This document shows positions 53,301 through 62,248 of a DNA stretch of 64,000 nt, piece by piece (position 1 is the first letter of the stretch; each line of letters opens with the position of its first letter). Source of the DNA: Solitalea koreensis. Lineage in GTDB: Bacteria > Bacteroidota > Bacteroidia > Sphingobacteriales > Sphingobacteriaceae. The notes under the pieces are model-generated. The model worked only from the letters and a program-made list of their open reading frames with translations. It was not told where the DNA came from and did no database searches. A program made the translations under genes and the position numbers. The stretch is taken from contig NZ_FXSZ01000005.1 of assembly GCF_900182575.1 (NCBI RefSeq), positions 1-64,000 of the forward strand, written 5' to 3'.

Positions 53301-54794
53301 AAGAATAATTTGCAGCATCAGGTCAATATTCCAGAACGCTTGCTGCAAAATATTGATCCAGATAAAGATCCTTTAACAGAGCTCGTTCGCGGTCGCTTGG
53401 AAATCATGGGGCCGGTTATGGCAGAAGTATTGGCCAATTTGATGGGACTTCCTGTTAGTGACATCAATGCTTCTTTATATAGGTTAGAGAATGAGGGATT
53501 TGTGTTTAGAGGTGATTTTAGCAATACCGATGATAGGGTTGAAGAATGGTGCGAACGCAGATTGCTGGCACGCATTCATCGTTATAACATTCAAAAACTT
53601 AGGAGTGAAATTAAACCTGTTTCGGCTGCGGATTTCATGCGGTTTCTGTTTACCTGGCACCAAATGGAACCGGATAACCAGGCTCAGGGTCCGGAGGCAT
53701 TGGAACAAATTCTTCAAAAACTGGAAGGTTTCGAAGCTCCTGCTGCTGCCTGGGAAGGCGATATTCTTCCGGCTCGTGTTGCCGATTATGATTATTTGTG
53801 GTTGGATGTACTTTGTATTTCGGGTAAAATAGTCTGGGGGCGCTTTCGTCCATCCTTGTCGGCTTCTATAGAAAAAGAAAAGAAATCCATTAGTCCAATT
53901 AAAACTACGCCAATCACTTTTGTGCGCAGAAATAACCTGAATGCATGGAAAAATGTAGAATTCATTTCTGAAACACCGTTGGTTAATCTTACACCAAATG
54001 CATCAAACGTGTTGAATGTACTGCAACTGCAAGGTGCATCGTTTTTTGATGATCTCGTTCAAAAAACCAAACTTTTTCCTTCACAAGCCGAAGACGCTAT
54101 TGGGGAATTGATAAGTTCCTGCCTCGTTACTTCCGATTCGTTTACCGGAATGCGTGCTTTACTAGTGCCCGATAAATACAAGACTCAGGGGGGTAGTAAA
54201 CGCAACTCCGGAGTGTTTTCCATGAATTATGCGGGTCGCTGGTCGCTTTTGTATCCTTCTGGAAATAGTCAAAGCACTTCTCAGGAAAATATTGAAATGA
54301 TAGTCTGGGCTTTATTGAGAAGATATGGCTGCGTATTCAGGAAATTGGCCGAACGTGAAAACCTGGCGCCACCGTGGCGGGACTTGGTTCGGGTATTTCG
54401 AACTTTGGAAGCTCGCGGACAAATAAGGGGAGGACGATTTGTGGAAGGCGTTTGGGGAGAACAGTTTGCTTTGCCCGAAGCCATCGTTGAATTGCGGAAT
54501 AGCCGAAAAGCGAGAGCAGAAAATGCAGATAGCAAACACGATCAGTTGATTTCCATCAGTGCCGCCGATCCATTGAATTTAACGGGTATTTTAACCCCAG
54601 GTAAACGAATTTCTGCTTTTACCGGAAACCGCATTCTTTACCAGGATGGAATTCCGGTTGCTTATTTGGAAGCCAAAGAAATTCATTATTTGGTTGAAGT
54701 AGATGATGAGAAAAAATGGATCTTAAAAAATGCATTAGTACTTCGCACTATATCTCCTAAACTCCGTAAGTATTTGGGTAAGGGGGTGTATTAA
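50355..54794 (+). CDS. lhr: Lhr-type superfamily 2 helicase (full length)
   Basis: A 1479-residue DEAD/DEAH helicase of the large helicase-related group. Motifs in order: walker A APTGSGKTLAAF (Lys48), Ia YVSPLKALSNDI, II LIIDEIHALVG (Asp167-His170), III LSATQ, V and VI (VGRSGH). After the RecA domains come the winged-helix and Lhr-specific domains (to about 870), and the C-terminal half (about 870-1479) has further winged-helix units, as in full-length Lhr proteins of about 1500 residues. Lhr unwinds DNA 3'-5' and takes part in repair. Confidence 0.93.
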   Translation: MSMSLFHKVVSTWFEKSFQAPTDVQLQAWEAIKSSENTLIAAPTGSGKTLAAFLSAIDELVCQGIEGKLVPGTQVVYVSPLKALSNDIERNLQAPLSGIKEELKFLGLPDVDIEVMVRTGDTPMTDRAHMLKHPPHILVTTPESLYLLLTSVNGRKMLSTVHTLIIDEIHALVGDKRGSHLSLSVERLEALIKYPTSEGEAGEGRREVNLHRIGLSATQKPVEQVARFLAGNSADGSMNCKIIDTGHSRKRDLSIEIPRSPLTAVMANEVWTEIYDKLIELIQSHQTTLIFVNTRRLAERLSHNLNERLGPGYVLAHHGSMSKDQRFEAEQKLKSGNLKALVATASMELGIDVGSIDLVCQIGSSRSIAAFLQRVGRSGHSVDKTPKGKLFPLTCDELVECVAIMDAIHRGELDRIIMPEKPLDILAQQIIAEAACKDYTEEALFALVKKAYPYRDLTRKEFEDVITMLSEGFTSRRGRTSAYIYHDIINEQIKARKGARLTAIMSGGAIPDNFEYDVMLEPENIFLGTLNEDFAIESIPGDIFQLGNNSWKILRVENGKVRVADAAGQPPNIPFWLGEAPGRTAELSLAVSRLREDISERLGNLDALEYDFDENSQDGEWKKKAVDWLVNEKGVALEAADQLVTYLAASKAALKVMPSQNTIVMERFFDEAGDMHLVIHAPFGNRLNKAWGLALRKRFCRNFNFELQAAANDDAIILSLGSTHSFPLEEVFNYLNSKTVREILIQAMLDAPMFGIRWRWNASRALAVVRRRADRKVPAQLQRMQSEDLVAHVFPDQLACLENIAGDREVPDHPLVNQTIHDCLYEAMDIEGLETLLEKIKNNEIMLVARDLKEPSPLAHEILNARPYAFLDDAPLEERRTQAVKNRRWLSPAELIDIGKLDVMAIEAVKKEAWPEATNADELHDALLLSGFITGKEGRENNWNSYFEELIETHRATALVIDKQRSLWIATERLPFIQKIYPKNNLQHQVNIPERLLQNIDPDKDPLTELVRGRLEIMGPVMAEVLANLMGLPVSDINASLYRLENEGFVFRGDFSNTDDRVEEWCERRLLARIHRYNIQKLRSEIKPVSAADFMRFLFTWHQMEPDNQAQGPEALEQILQKLEGFEAPAAAWEGDILPARVADYDYLWLDVLCISGKIVWGRFRPSLSASIEKEKKSISPIKTTPITFVRRNNLNAWKNVEFISETPLVNLTPNASNVLNVLQLQGASFFDDLVQKTKLFPSQAEDAIGELISSCLVTSDSFTGMRALLVPDKYKTQGGSKRNSGVFSMNYAGRWSLLYPSGNSQSTSQENIEMIVWALLRRYGCVFRKLAERENLAPPWRDLVRVFRTLEARGQIRGGRFVEGVWGEQFALPEAIVELRNSRKARAENADSKHDQLISISAADPLNLTGILTPGKRISAFTGNRILYQDGIPVAYLEAKEIHYLVEVDDEKKWILKNALVLRTISPKLRKYLGKGVY

Positions 54795-54846
54795 ACGTAC
54801 TAGTGGTAGGCAGATAATTTAAATATGATTTTAATAATTTAAAGCT

Positions 54847-55152
54847 ATGCAAGAGTCCGAAGAATATAAGTTTAAGGGGATTCCAATTACTGCCCTAATA
54901 GCAGAGAATATCATTCTGAGGTTATTCGAGGGGAAAATTGTTGAACGAAAAACAATTGTAGAAAATGTTTTAGATTTTCATCTTTCTAATGGAGGCTTGA
55001 AACCCAATGGAGTTAATTACATCGGCCCAATAAAAAAGGCATTACGAAAGCTTCAAAAGGTCTTGCAACAAATCCTTCAACAGGATATTGGAAAATCGGA
55101 ACAAGTAAAGAACTTGTTGCTGACTCAACGGAAGAGGATGATTACATGTTAA
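54847..55152 (+). CDS. wHTH-like hypothetical protein, frameshifted 3' end
   Basis: Reads 101 residues: the start (IPITALIAENIILRLFEGK, VNYIGPIKKALRKLQK) looks like a winged helix, but the last 30 residues (VLQQILQQDIGKSEQ) look unlike a protein end. In the frame one base back, the sequence goes on as GLATNPSTGYWKIGT and then an acidic tail to 55268, which fits a normal wHTH ending. A single-base loss in the AAAA run at 55055-55058 (or the A6 run at 55032) would explain it. Either a pseudogene, an assembly error, or a programmed -1 shift. Confidence 0.6.
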   Translation: MQESEEYKFKGIPITALIAENIILRLFEGKIVERKTIVENVLDFHLSNGGLKPNGVNYIGPIKKALRKLQKVLQQILQQDIGKSEQVKNLLLTQRKRMITC

Positions 55153-55268
55153 ATCCAGAAGAAGAATTGACTGAAAATGAATTGCAAGAAATTGGATCAA
55201 CTGAATTTGACTATGCAGAAAAAACGATAGGGGAAGGAAGAGGAAAGGTATGTAATGCCTGCGCATAA
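55060..55268 (+). pseudogene. downstream fragment in shifted frame
   Basis: The frame overlapping the 3' end of the gene above codes GLATNPSTGYWKIGTSKEL and continues ADSTEEDDYMLNPEEEL, then FDYAEKTIGEGRGKV and stops at 55266-55268. GYWKIG is the usual close of a winged helix; proteins of this type often go on into a T5orf172/GIY-YIG-like nuclease, which is missing here. Confidence 0.5.
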
Positions 55269-55318
55269 TTAATCTCATTAGCCTTACTGACAATGGTCAT
55301 CTTTTTTCCCTATAGAAA

Positions 55319-55828
55319 ATGACAATTTTAAAGATGATATGGATTATAATTGTTGCCCTTGTTATTTTGATACTATGCGGGCTCTTATTCTTACCTCTTG
55401 AATTAGAAATTGATAGCCGAGTTCCGGTAATTGCAATGCGATGGATAGGTATAGGTAAGGTCATGATGATTTATGAAAAAGAAGAATGGCAATTAGATCT
55501 TCGTATTGTTTTTTTTCATCATAACTGGGCATTGGAAAAATTGATTTTTGCAGAAAGAAAGCCAAAAAAGCGTACTGTTAGAATTAGAAAAAAGAAGAGG
55601 ACAAAGAATGATTTATCTTTTCTTTTACGCCTGTTTAAAAGTTTCCGGATAGCAAAATGGCAGCTAGCGATTGACTCAGGGGACTATATTAAAAATGCAT
55701 GGCTCTATCCTTTAAATTATGCCCCGTATACAAGACGTCATCTTTATATCAATTTCATGGATGGAAATTACCTGGTGGTTATAGTCAGAAACTCAGCTTG
55801 GCGAATACTATATGCATGGATAAAGTAA
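55319..55828 (+). CDS. DUF2953-like membrane protein
   Basis: A 169-residue protein with one N-terminal membrane helix (about 5-30), a Lys/Arg-rich stretch (about 78-100) and a C-terminal part (LAIDSGDYIKNAWLYPLNY). It resembles DUF2953, the family of YtfI of Bacillus, whose gene sits next to ytfJ (gerW). The downstream gene here is GerW-like with a 24-bp gap, so the pair is conserved outside spore formers. Confidence 0.72.
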   Translation: MTILKMIWIIIVALVILILCGLLFLPLELEIDSRVPVIAMRWIGIGKVMMIYEKEEWQLDLRIVFFHHNWALEKLIFAERKPKKRTVRIRKKKRTKNDLSFLLRLFKSFRIAKWQLAIDSGDYIKNAWLYPLNYAPYTRRHLYINFMDGNYLVVIVRNSAWRILYAWIK

Positions 55829-55852
55829 AATGGTCTATTAATTCTAAAAATC

Positions 55853-56239
55853 ATGGCAATTAATCTTGAAGAAACCGTAAAACAGCTTATTGATTTTTTG
55901 AAAACAGAAGCTAAAACAGAAACCGTTGTTGGACAACCGTTTCAATTGGGCGAATTTAGCTGTGTGCCAGTCATTAAATTTGGAATAGGGCTTGGCTATG
56001 GCGGAGGTGAAGGTCATGGAGATGCACCCAACAAAGGAAAAGGGGAGGGCGGAGGTTCGGGTGGCGGTGGCGGTATGGGTGTAGCGCCTATTGGTTTTTT
56101 GGTTGCACGTGCAGATCAGATTTCTTTTATTCCCACACATTCGAGTACAGGTTTGGGAGCTGCATTTGAAAAACTACCTGAGCTACTTGAGAAATTTATG
56201 AATAAGAAAAAACAAACAGATTCGGAAACCACCTTTTGA
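55853..56239 (+). CDS. GerW/YtfJ family protein
   Basis: A 128-residue GerW-type protein: NLEETVKQLIDFLKTEAKTE at the start, VVGQPFQLGEFSCVPVIK, a Gly-rich block with GEGGGSGGGGG (about residues 64-75) and MGVAPIGFLVARADQISFIP. In Bacillus the homologue affects spore germination and cortex hydrolysis; in a non-sporulating Bacteroidota another role must apply. Coupled to the DUF2953-like gene. Confidence 0.9.
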   Translation: MAINLEETVKQLIDFLKTEAKTETVVGQPFQLGEFSCVPVIKFGIGLGYGGGEGHGDAPNKGKGEGGGSGGGGGMGVAPIGFLVARADQISFIPTHSSTGLGAAFEKLPELLEKFMNKKKQTDSETTF

Positions 56240-56324
56240 TAGGCGATTGCACGATTGAGGCATTTCCTAGTAGCGGCTTAGATAAAATTACCATGAGAAA
56301 GTGTCACGAAGTCTCTTTACAGGG

Positions 56325-56370
56325 AATAAAAAGAGGCGCGATAATTTATCGCGCCTCTTTTATTGTTTTT
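56325..56370. terminator. bidirectional terminator
   Basis: AAAAGAGGCGCGATA / TATCGCGCCTCTTTT with a short loop, between the GerW gene (+) and the 156-residue gene (-). Confidence 0.88.
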
Positions 56371-56393
56371 TTTAACTTCTTCAAAAATCCTTA

Positions 56394-56864
56394 TTAATCA
56401 TTATATCCATAATATTCACGTTCATCGTTGTCCTTGTGATGTTTATGTTTCTTATAATATTTGCATTCATCATCGCAATGATTGTAACTGTACTCCCGAA
56501 CTGATACCTGACGAGGGCCTTGATAGCGACAAGGATAACTTCTACTATGACTTGAATAATAAGCATATGGTCTGTCACCATTATATTCGAGGACTACTTT
56601 ATAGGCAGAATTCAGGTTGTAATCGCGGTAACAACGTGGCAACGATGACATTCTAACCCAGGCACGTCCGTCGTTATAAATAAACTCGCCATTAAAAGCA
56701 TCATAATAGGAGTAAATATCGGGTAGGTAATAATAGCGTACCTGGGTATGAGCAACCGGTCTACGCATAGGAGGGGTGCCAAAACTTACATTTACTGAAA
56801 CCTGCGCATTCGCTTGAACCATCATTCCACAAGCAAATACAAATAATAAAAAGAGCTTTTTCAT
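56394..56864 (-). CDS. secreted hypothetical protein, Tyr/His-rich tail
   Basis: Not recognised. A 156-residue protein with a signal peptide (ending ANAQ at about residue 20). The middle has RYYYLPDIYSYYDAFNGEFI and YNDGRAWVRM; the tail from about 125 is rich in Tyr, His, Lys and Asp (YYKKHKHHKDND). May bind metal, but this is a guess. Confidence 0.6.
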   Translation of the reverse strand: MKKLFLLFVFACGMMVQANAQVSVNVSFGTPPMRRPVAHTQVRYYYLPDIYSYYDAFNGEFIYNDGRAWVRMSSLPRCYRDYNLNSAYKVVLEYNGDRPYAYYSSHSRSYPCRYQGPRQVSVREYSYNHCDDECKYYKKHKHHKDNDEREYYGYND

Positions 56865-56988
56865 ATCTAAAGATTTTTTTGTTTAGACAATTCTAAACCG
56901 CGAAGATGAAAAGGAGATGAAAACGCTAAAGAATTTAAAAAGATCAAAAAAATTAATTGTGCGGGATGGTACTAGATGATAAAAACCG

Positions 56989-57978
56989 CTACTGATTTAC
57001 AAGCTTCATGGCCGCCTCGGCGTAGCGTTCGCCGGATGCCACTCCTTTAGGGGCTATAGCATTGATGGCTTCCAAATCCTCAGCAGTAAGTTTTACATCC
57101 AAGGCAGCAACATTTTCTTCGAGGTATTTGATGTGTTTAGTGCCTGGAATAGGGAAAATGTACTCTCCCTGAGCAAGTACCCAAGCCAACGCTAACTGTG
57201 AGGGTTTGCATCCTTTTTCTTTTGCCAATGCTTCTACTTTATAAACCAATTCGAAGTTCTTATTAAAGTTTTCTCCTTGAAAGCGCGGCATTAAGCGCCG
57301 GGAATCATTCTCCTCAAAATCTTCAAAACGCTTTATTTGTCCGGTTAAAAAACCTCTGCCCAAAGGGCTATAAGGCACAACAGCAATACCTAACTCTTTG
57401 CAGGTTTGCAATAATCCGTCTTCAGGTTCACGGCTCCATAATGAGTATTCACTTTGAACGGCTGTAATTGGATGCACTGCATGCGCCTTTCGTAATGTTG
57501 TTACTGAAACTTCTGAAAGCCCTAAACCACGAACTTTTCCTTGTTGTACCAATTTACCCATAGCTTCCACCGTTACTTCAATGGGAGTTGCAGGATCCTT
57601 GCGATGGAGGTAGTATAGATCAATTGTATCAATCTGTAATCTTTTCAAACTTGCTTCGCAGGCGGATTGCACGTACTCAGGTTTTCCGTTTGTTCCACGT
57701 TTCATTGGCTCATCGGGATAGCGAATAATGCCAAATTTTGTAGCAACTGTAATATGCTCCCGGATTCCTTTCAATGCTTTGGCTAATAATTCTTCATTAA
57801 GGTAAGGTCCGTACATATCAGATGTATCCCAAAACGTAACGCCCAATTCATAAGCGCGTTTCAGGGTTTTGAGTGAGCTTTCATTGTCATGGCTGCCATA
57901 GAAATCACTCATGCCCATGCATCCCAGCCCCAATTCTGAGGTCATGACTCCCTGACTTCCCAATGCTTTTGTTTTCAT
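56989..57978 (-). CDS. aldo/keto reductase
   Basis: A 329-residue NADPH-dependent aldo/keto reductase of the YakC/AKR13-like type. The TIM-barrel start MKTKALGSQGVMTSELGLGCMG, catalytic block WDTSDMYGPYLNEELLAKAL (Asp/Tyr), LYYLHRKDP and the cofactor loop SPLGRGFLTGQI with IPGTKHIKYLEEN are seen. Substrate unknown. Confidence 0.95.
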   Translation of the reverse strand: MKTKALGSQGVMTSELGLGCMGMSDFYGSHDNESSLKTLKRAYELGVTFWDTSDMYGPYLNEELLAKALKGIREHITVATKFGIIRYPDEPMKRGTNGKPEYVQSACEASLKRLQIDTIDLYYLHRKDPATPIEVTVEAMGKLVQQGKVRGLGLSEVSVTTLRKAHAVHPITAVQSEYSLWSREPEDGLLQTCKELGIAVVPYSPLGRGFLTGQIKRFEDFEENDSRRLMPRFQGENFNKNFELVYKVEALAKEKGCKPSQLALAWVLAQGEYIFPIPGTKHIKYLEENVAALDVKLTAEDLEAINAIAPKGVASGERYAEAAMKLVNQ

Positions 57979-58052
57979 AAATGATTTTAAATAGGAGGAA
58001 TAATATGGTTATTAACAGCCTAAAAGAGATACTGTTTGATGATTTAAGATAT

Positions 58053-59012
58053 CTATTTACTCTGATTGTTTTTGTGTAGCAGGGCTAATTCATTAAACAA
58101 CTCTTTTTCTTTCTGCGATAATTTTTGAGGTACGTGAATAACCGTTTTAACATACAGATTGCCACGGTTGGTGGGATGGTCATAATCCGGAAACCCTAAT
58201 CCTTTTAAACGAAAAGTTTTGCCACTATTGGTTCCTTCAGGAATGGTGATGTTCACCGATGTTCCGAGGGTGTCAACAGTTAGTTTGCCGCCAAGAACGG
58301 CAGTAAATAAATCAACCGGAACTTCACAATGTAAATCTTTTTCTTTTAATTCAAACCGGAGGTGTTTGGCAACGTGTATGGTAATTAATAGGTTGCCATA
58401 TTCTCCTCCATAAGGACTTTGCATGCCTTTGCCCTTTAAACGAATTACTTGCCCGTCGATTAAGCCCGGCTTAAGTTTAATATTTAATACGGAGCCATTA
58501 ACATGAACTTGGCGCGTGCTGCCATGAAAGGCCTCTTCAAGTGTGATTTGCATTTCAGCAGTAAGGTCCTGACCTTTAATATTTCGTTGAGGCCGATAAC
58601 CAGCTCCTCCACCACGGCCGCCGAATAGTGTTTCAAAAAAGTCAGAAAAACTTGTTCCTCCGGGAGCTCCACCGAACATATCACCATAATCAGTTTCAAA
58701 ACTATACCGGGTTTGGCCTCCGCCTCCTGAGTTTCTCCATTTCGACCAATCGAATTCATCGGTTTTGCCTTGATGCTGTTGTTCGTAACTTTTCCAATTC
58801 TCACCAAACTGATCGTATTTCTGCCTTTTTGTCTTATCACTCAATACTGCATAGGCTTCACTTATTTCTTTAAATTTTTCTTCTGCAGATTTATCATTCG
58901 GATTTTTATCGGGATGGTATTTAATCGCCAGTTTCCGGTATGCTTTCTTAATGGTGCTTTCATCTGCATTTTTCTCAACACCCAGTATTTTATAATAATC
59001 TTTATAGTTCAT
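58053..59012 (-). CDS. DnaJ-type co-chaperone (CbpA-like, class II)
   Basis: A 319-residue Hsp40. The J domain (about 5-70) carries HPD at residues 33-35, followed by a Gly-rich linker (about 95-145) and two C-terminal substrate-binding domains (about 150-310). There is no zinc-finger region, which separates it from DnaJ and fits CbpA. Stimulates DnaK. No cbpM neighbour. Confidence 0.95.
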   Translation of the reverse strand: MNYKDYYKILGVEKNADESTIKKAYRKLAIKYHPDKNPNDKSAEEKFKEISEAYAVLSDKTKRQKYDQFGENWKSYEQQHQGKTDEFDWSKWRNSGGGGQTRYSFETDYGDMFGGAPGGTSFSDFFETLFGGRGGGAGYRPQRNIKGQDLTAEMQITLEEAFHGSTRQVHVNGSVLNIKLKPGLIDGQVIRLKGKGMQSPYGGEYGNLLITIHVAKHLRFELKEKDLHCEVPVDLFTAVLGGKLTVDTLGTSVNITIPEGTNSGKTFRLKGLGFPDYDHPTNRGNLYVKTVIHVPQKLSQKEKELFNELALLHKNNQSK

Positions 59013-59054
59013 GTGAACAAATGAGATGATCAGTTTATTAATTAAAGATAACCA

Positions 59055-62000
59055 CTATGAATGACTCTTGTCGTTACCTCCTTTATGTTTTAGTTCTTCT
59101 AATTGTTTTTTCCCGTAAGCAAAGCGAGTGATGATTACAAACAATACCGGAACAATGAAAATAGCTAATGAGGTAGCCGTCAACATTCCCCCAATTACGG
59201 TACGACCGATGGTTTGACGGGCAACAGCACCGGCACCAGAAGCAACGGCAAGGGGCAAAACTCCAAAGATGAATGCAAGAGAAGTCATGATAATTGGACG
59301 CAGACGTATTCTTACGGCATCTAAGGTTGCAGGGATAAGCTCCGTTCCGCTGTCGACACGAACTTTGGCAAATTCCACAATCAGGATAGCGTTTTTGGCA
59401 GCCAGGCCAATCAAGGTTATCAATCCTATTTGAGCATAAATATTGTTGGTTATGCCTGGGAAAAAACTAAGCATAAGAATAGCCCCAAAAGCACCTACCG
59501 GAACGGCAAATAATACCGAGAAGGGGACCGACCAGCTTTCATACAAGGCTGCAAGGAATAAAAATACAAACACAATTGATAGGGCGAAAATGTAAATGGT
59601 GGTTGAACCTGCTGCTAACTCTTGTCGGCTCAAGCCAGAAAATTCATATCCGTAACCTGCCGGAAGTGTTTTGTCGGCAACTTCTTGCAGTGCCTGCAGA
59701 GCCTGTCCGCTACTGAATCCCTGTTTAGGCTCCCCATTTATTTCGATTGTTCTGAAAAGGTTAAAGTGTGAAATCAATACCGGGTTCTCCACCACTTTTG
59801 TAGAAATGACTGTGCTTAAAGGAAGCATTTCTCCGGCACTGTTCCGTACGTAATAGTTTGCAAGGTTTTTAATATCTCCCCTGTAATTACTATCCGCTTG
59901 CGCCATTACTCTAAAATTACGACCATAAATATTAAAATCATTTACATAACTGCTCCCTAAAAAAGTAGATAATGTACCATAAACATCTGTTAAAGCGATG
60001 CCGAGTTTTTTCGCTTTTTCTCTGTCGATATTAATTTCATAACCAGGCGTATGGCTTGTGAAAAAGGAGAAAGCCCTGCCTATTTCAGGTCGTTTATTGG
60101 CTTCTTCCAGAAAATTTCTGGCAATACGTTCAAAGGTTTGAATGTCATCAGTACTTTCTTTTTGCTGGAGCTCAAGTGTAAAACCTGCCGTTGCACCCAA
60201 ACCTGGAATAGCGGGCGGGGGAATTGCAATAATATTTGCCGATAATAAAGAGGATAGTTTTTGTTGAATTTCAGTGATTACTCCATATATCTGCTCTGAT
60301 TTATCTTTTCGTTCATCCCAATGTTTAAGTGATATAAACAGCGTGCCACTGTTCGATTTGGTTGAGAAACTCACTACGTTGAGACCTGCCACGGCACCAA
60401 AACCTTTTACAGCTTTAATGTTGGCTACTGTATTCATGATGGTATGCAGTACTTTTAAATTTTGACTGGTAGAAGTAGCTTCCGGAAGTTCATAGGTAAG
60501 GTATAAACGGCCTTCATCTTCTGTAGGAATAAAGCCGGTAGGCTTGGTTTTAAATAGAAAGAATAAGGCTATACAAATACAAGCTAATAGAATTATTACG
60601 TAAGGAGCTCCTTTAATCCATTTTCGAACCCCAATGGTATACTTTAAAGCTGTCCGATTAAAAAATCTGTTAAAAGCGTTGAAGAAGCTGTCCATAAACC
60701 GTATGCCCGAATGTTTCTTCGGATCAGTAGGTTTTAAAAGTAATAAGCACAATGCAGGAGTAAGCGATAAAGCTACAAAGGCTGAGATTAAAACGGATAC
60801 TGCAATTGTTATGGCAAACTGCTGATAGAGTTTTCCGACAATACCCGGAATAAAGCCGACCGGAACAAAAACAGCAGCCAATATTAAAGCTATGGCTACA
60901 ACAGGGCCGGAAATATCTTTCATGGCTTTGATAGTAGCATTTCTTGCCGACATTTTTTCTTTATCCATGTTATGCTGAACGGCCTCCACTACCACGATGG
61001 CATCGTCAACAACAATACCGATGGCCAGTACAAACGCAAATAAAGTAAGTGTATTAACCGTAAAACCCAGGGGAATAAAAAAGGCAAAGGTCCCGATTAT
61101 GGACACCGGGATTGCCAGAATCGGAATCAATGTAGCTCTCCAGTTTTGCAGGAACAAGAATACCACTAATATTACCAGAATAAGTGCAATTACCAAGGTA
61201 TGCACCACTTCTGAAATGGAAACTTTTACTACACTAACCGTCTCAAATGGAATAAGGTATTCAACATCTTTAGGAAACGTTTTTTTTATTTGTTCAAGGG
61301 CGGTAATAACACCTTCTGCGGTGTTAAGTGCGTTGCTTCCCGGAGTTTGATAAACCAACAAAAAAGCAGCGCTTTTCCCATTTACAAAAGCCCTATTCCC
61401 ATAAAAAAACTTTCCTAACTCAATTCTGGCCACATCTTTCAGATATACTATGGAGCCATTTTGTGGTTGAGTTCTTATAATAATATTTCTGAACTCTTCT
61501 TCGCTTGCTAAGCGACTGTTACTATAAACCGTGTATTCAAAAGGTTGATTCGCTTTCTGAGGTAAGCCGCCCACACTTCCGGCCGCCACTTGAAGATTCT
61601 GTTCTTGCAAGGCATTCAATGCCTCGTTGGTAGTTATGCCTAAGGAGGCGAGTTTATCAGGTTGTAACCAAATCCGCATGCTAAAATCATCGCCAAATGA
61701 AGCAATATCACCTACTCCATCAACCCGTAACAGGGCATCTTTTAAGAAGATATTGGCATAATTACCCAGGAAGGTGGCGTCATGAGTTCCGTTGGGTGAA
61801 TACAGGGAGATTACCATTAAAATACTCGGATTGCGCTTACGAATCAATAATCCTAAACGTCGAACGGCTTCAGGCAAGGTAGGAGTAGCTACACTTACCC
61901 TGTTTTGTACGTCAAGGGTGGCAATATCGATGTTGGTCCCAACATTAAAGGTTACGCTGATGTTAGAACGGCCGTCACTTGTACTATTGCTTGATATATA

Positions 62001-62231
62001 CGACATGCCAGGGGAGCCATTTATTTGCGTTTCAATAGCAGTAGTAGTGGTCTGTTCTACCGTTTGTGCATCCGCCCCGGTAAAATTCCCGGAGACGTTA
62101 ACCGTAGGAGGAGTAATATCAGGATATTGACTCACGGGCAAATTTAGGAGCGCCAACAACCCTACCAATACAATTACGATGGATATTACTATGGCGGTTA
62201 CCGGTCGTTTTATAAAGGTATCTGCGATCAT
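59055..62231 (-). CDS. RND efflux permease (HAE1/AcrB-like)
   Basis: A 1058-residue inner-membrane pump with 12 membrane helices and two large periplasmic loops. Typical start FIKRPVTAIVISIVIVLVGLL, the central VVDDAIVVVEAV helix 4 charge pair (Asp-Asp), and the closing VPVLFVIITRFAY. It follows the adaptor gene with 17 bp between. Drug or bile-type substrates are likely; not shown. Confidence 0.96.
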   Translation of the reverse strand: MIADTFIKRPVTAIVISIVIVLVGLLALLNLPVSQYPDITPPTVNVSGNFTGADAQTVEQTTTTAIETQINGSPGMSYISSNSTSDGRSNISVTFNVGTNIDIATLDVQNRVSVATPTLPEAVRRLGLLIRKRNPSILMVISLYSPNGTHDATFLGNYANIFLKDALLRVDGVGDIASFGDDFSMRIWLQPDKLASLGITTNEALNALQEQNLQVAAGSVGGLPQKANQPFEYTVYSNSRLASEEEFRNIIIRTQPQNGSIVYLKDVARIELGKFFYGNRAFVNGKSAAFLLVYQTPGSNALNTAEGVITALEQIKKTFPKDVEYLIPFETVSVVKVSISEVVHTLVIALILVILVVFLFLQNWRATLIPILAIPVSIIGTFAFFIPLGFTVNTLTLFAFVLAIGIVVDDAIVVVEAVQHNMDKEKMSARNATIKAMKDISGPVVAIALILAAVFVPVGFIPGIVGKLYQQFAITIAVSVLISAFVALSLTPALCLLLLKPTDPKKHSGIRFMDSFFNAFNRFFNRTALKYTIGVRKWIKGAPYVIILLACICIALFFLFKTKPTGFIPTEDEGRLYLTYELPEATSTSQNLKVLHTIMNTVANIKAVKGFGAVAGLNVVSFSTKSNSGTLFISLKHWDERKDKSEQIYGVITEIQQKLSSLLSANIIAIPPPAIPGLGATAGFTLELQQKESTDDIQTFERIARNFLEEANKRPEIGRAFSFFTSHTPGYEINIDREKAKKLGIALTDVYGTLSTFLGSSYVNDFNIYGRNFRVMAQADSNYRGDIKNLANYYVRNSAGEMLPLSTVISTKVVENPVLISHFNLFRTIEINGEPKQGFSSGQALQALQEVADKTLPAGYGYEFSGLSRQELAAGSTTIYIFALSIVFVFLFLAALYESWSVPFSVLFAVPVGAFGAILMLSFFPGITNNIYAQIGLITLIGLAAKNAILIVEFAKVRVDSGTELIPATLDAVRIRLRPIIMTSLAFIFGVLPLAVASGAGAVARQTIGRTVIGGMLTATSLAIFIVPVLFVIITRFAYGKKQLEELKHKGGNDKSHS

Positions 62232-62248
62232 GTTTTTTATGATTGTAA

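Noticed and set aside
55032..55038. A AAA AAG as a proven programmed frameshift
   Set aside because: The best-fitting protein join lies further on, in the AAAA run, so simple loss of a base is the simpler view; kept as an alternative in the findings.
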